A DNA stretch of 6,978 bases from Actinomycetota bacterium. GTDB lineage: Bacteria; Actinomycetota; Acidimicrobiia; Acidimicrobiales; Ilumatobacteraceae. Positions 5,850-6,978 of this stretch are shown one piece after another; the first letter of the stretch is position 1; every line of letters begins with the position of its first letter. The notes beneath the pieces were generated by a model. The model worked only from the letters and a program-made list of their open reading frames with translations, did no database searches and had not been told where the DNA came from. The stretch lies in NCBI GenBank assembly GCA_009701105.1, contig WLKU01000070.1, forward strand, positions 1-6,978, in the 5' to 3' direction. The translations under genes and the position numbers were made by a program.

Positions 5850-6607
5850 TACTTACGTCGAATTGGTATCAGTGTCTCGACTGGTAGTTGCTGAGAGAAG
5901 AATTCATCAATGATGCGAACTACTGTTTCAGGCTTTTCAAGTGGCAAACCGTGCGATGTTCCTGGCACAACAGCCAATTGCGCCCCAGGAATACTTTCAT
6001 ACATCTCACATGTCTGAGACAAACTTACAGCGTCGTCATCCCCCACCATTACTAAAACGGGAACAGAAATCGTTGACAAATCCTGGACAGTCATATTGGG
6101 TTCCGCACCCCACATCACCAGTGACTTGTTGACAAACTCTTCGAAGTGTTCAGGTCCATCGGGCGAATTCTCCATGTACCTTCCCGCCATCATCTGCATG
6201 ACAGGATTGTTTTCATCTAATTCCATGTCCAGCATGCCTTCAGTTTTGAAGTTCGCTCCGATGACAACCAAGCGCTTCACCAAGTCTGGACGTCGCATCG
6301 CAACAATCAAACCGATGTTGCCGCCATCGCTCCATCCGACAATATGACTCGCTCCTCCAAGTGATTCAAGAACAGCAATCGTTTCGTCAGCCATTGATTC
6401 ATAATGAAAAGGCTCGGGAGTATCTGCAGTTTTGCCGTGTCCCCGACGGTCGAAGTATCCCACTCGGTATTTATCAGCGAGGCCGTCACCGACATCGGTG
6501 AATGTGTCACTGCCGTTCAAACCACCGTGAAGCATCAACACACAATCAGCTTTCTTTTCAGAAATAGAAGTCCACGTTGAGTGACCAAGTACATCGATGT
6601 AAGTCAT
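5849..6607 (-). CDS. Alpha/beta-fold hydrolase
   Basis: The 252-residue protein has the complete alpha/beta hydrolase layout: oxyanion-hole HGGLNGS (27-33), YFDRRGHGKT (51-60), the nucleophile elbow GWSDGG (91-96, Ser93), the acid turn VMVGDDDAV (187-195, probably Asp192) and the catalytic His in GTSHGLP (216-222). A short helical cap lies around 122-175, rich in Met (MLDMEL, MQMM). Size and motifs fit small esterases, lactonases or C-C hydrolases; the substrate cannot be told. No signal peptide is seen, so it is probably cytoplasmic. The ATG at 6607 has a Shine-Dalgarno (AAAGGCGG, 6623-6616) eight bases upstream, unlike the leaderless-type genes to the left. Two 60-base samples of the gene are 43-47% GC, against 57-63% in samples of the PAC2 and LLM genes, hinting at separate origin. 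It diverges from an MFS transporter. Confidence 0.92.
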   Translation of the reverse strand: MTYIDVLGHSTWTSISEKKADCVLMLHGGLNGSDTFTDVGDGLADKYRVGYFDRRGHGKTADTPEPFHYESMADETIAVLESLGGASHIVGWSDGGNIGLIVAMRRPDLVKRLVVIGANFKTEGMLDMELDENNPVMQMMAGRYMENSPDGPEHFEEFVNKSLVMWGAEPNMTVQDLSTISVPVLVMVGDDDAVSLSQTCEMYESIPGAQLAVVPGTSHGLPLEKPETVVRIIDEFFSQQLPVETLIPIRRK

Positions 6608-6615
6608 GGTTGTTT

Positions 6616-6623
6616 CCGCCTTT
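6616..6623 (-). promoter_or_regulatory. Shine-Dalgarno of the alpha/beta hydrolase
   Basis: AAAGGCGG, read on the minus strand, closely matches AAGGAGG and ends 8 bases before the ATG at 6607. It fixes that start and is the clearest ribosome-binding site in the window. Confidence 0.65.
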
Positions 6624-6652
6624 GGTTGTTGAGTTGTTGCGAGTGCTTACAC

Positions 6653-6731
6653 GGGAGCGTAGACCAATTTGATAAGGGGCTAAACAGCCCACCTTGCGAT
6701 TGCATAGCCACAAAGGAGCATGGCTGCTCCC
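6653..6731. other. Inverted-repeat cluster in the hydrolase/MFS divergent region
   Basis: The 226-bp gap (6608-6833) holds no gene I can support. Within it are a local hairpin GGGCT-AAAC-AGCCC (6677-6690), a perfect 6-bp palindrome GGAGCA-TGGC-TGCTCC (6715-6730), a longer-range pairing GGGAGCG (6653-6659) with TGCTCCC (6725-6731, one G-U), and AGCCA (6706-6710) with TGGCT (6721-6725). The last pairings compete with the 6715-6730 palindrome. It could be an operator region for the divergent genes or a structured leader; neither is proven. Confidence 0.4.
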
Positions 6732-6767
6732 AGCAAGTCGGTGGTACTGCAAACGCCCCTTCGCTAG

Positions 6768-6795
6768 TTGGGAACGAGCACGCAACTACTAAAGT
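6768..6795 (+). promoter_or_regulatory. Weak promoter candidate for the MFS transporter
   Basis: TTGGGA (6768-6773) and TAAAGT (6790-6795) each match the consensus at 4 of 6 positions with 16-base spacing. They would give a leader of about 30 bases before the ATG at 6834, with GACGGGG (6822-6828) as a poor ribosome-binding site. Confidence 0.3.
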
Positions 6796-6833
6796 CATGG
6801 ACTGGGTAAACAAGCACAGTTGACGGGGCGTGT

Positions 6834-6978
6834 ATGACAACTTCATTCGTATCGCGGATACCGCGTGCATACCAAGTGCTCAGCCTTACCGCTCTTGCAA
6901 CATTTTTGGTCTCTCTTGACGTTTCCATCGTCGTAGTTGCCAAGCGCACCATCGAAGCCGACCTCGGTGGTGGAAGCC
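6834..6978 (+). CDS. MFS transporter, drug:H+ antiporter (DHA2/EmrB-QacA) type, N-terminal fragment
   Basis: Only the first 48 residues are inside the window. After a short basic tail (residues 1-12) comes a hydrophobic first helix (about 13-36) containing LATFLVSLDVSIVVVA, close to the FLxxLDxTIVNVALP signature of helix 1 in 14-helix drug exporters, with the conserved Asp at 29, then RTIEADLG (38-45), matching the usual PxIxxDLG. The helix end has Ala-Lys-Arg (36-38) where most members have Ala-Leu-Pro, which is unusual. The ATG at 6834 is the only plausible start, since an in-frame TAA lies at 6807-6809 with no start codon between. Such pumps export drugs or metabolites by proton exchange. 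It is divergent from the alpha/beta hydrolase. Confidence 0.8.
   Translation, partial: MTTSFVSRIPRAYQVLSLTALATFLVSLDVSIVVVAKRTIEADLGGGS

Noticed and set aside
6653..6731. tRNA-like fold: 7-bp end stem about 78 bases apart
   Set aside because: There is no D-arm, no anticodon arm in the right place and no T-loop sequence; the 3' hairpin has a 10-base loop.
6581..6823. 80-codon plus-strand frame in the hydrolase/MFS gap
   Set aside because: It begins inside the hydrolase gene on the opposite strand, starts with GTG and has no recognisable features.
1..6978. CRISPR array, insertion sequence, prophage or toxin-antitoxin pair
   Set aside because: There are no spaced repeats, transposase or integrase motifs, or small paired genes with such signatures; the short tandem repeats in comEA are coding low-complexity tracts.

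Overview
The window looks like chromosome from an actinobacterium, probably a moderate-GC (roughly 45-60% depending on the gene) aquatic lineage of the Acidimicrobiia type. The pointers are a luciferase-like F420-type oxidoreductase, an actinobacterial PAC2 protein, an ACAD10/11-type phosphotransferase, comEA/comEC competence genes, and several genes whose start codon sits right behind a TAnnnT -10 box with no Shine-Dalgarno, as expected for leaderless transcripts. The lineage is inference; no rRNA or marker gene is present.

Region 1 (1-2750) is a DNA-uptake locus read leftward. A CnoX/YbbN-type thioredoxin (2750-2046) is followed after 19 bp by comEA (2026-1331). comEC (802 to beyond the left edge) lies further on in the same direction. 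Between comEA and comEC, on the opposite strand, sits a small four-helix membrane protein gene of unknown function (870-1319). It ends 11 bp from the comEA stop and starts close to the comEC start. It carries a perfect 10-bp inverted repeat.

Region 2 (2751-5789) is a rightward three-gene cluster: ACAD10/11-type phosphotransferase (2811-3860), PAC2 protein (3868-4773) and LLM-class oxidoreductase (4770-5789). The last two overlap by ATGA. The 60-bp divergent region between the thioredoxin and the phosphotransferase holds back-to-back promoter candidates and a perfect 6-bp-arm palindrome placed in the spacer of the rightward promoter.

Region 3 (5849-6978) looks more accessory. A leftward, lower-GC alpha/beta hydrolase (6607-5849), which does have a Shine-Dalgarno, is divergent from a drug-type MFS transporter (6834 to beyond the right edge). 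The 226-bp region between them has no gene I can support but is rich in inverted repeats.

No clearly new multi-gene system is visible. The observations most worth following are the competence operon interrupted by an opposite-strand membrane gene, its internal perfect hairpin, the two operator-like intergenic regions and the recurring word CACTTGCCA.
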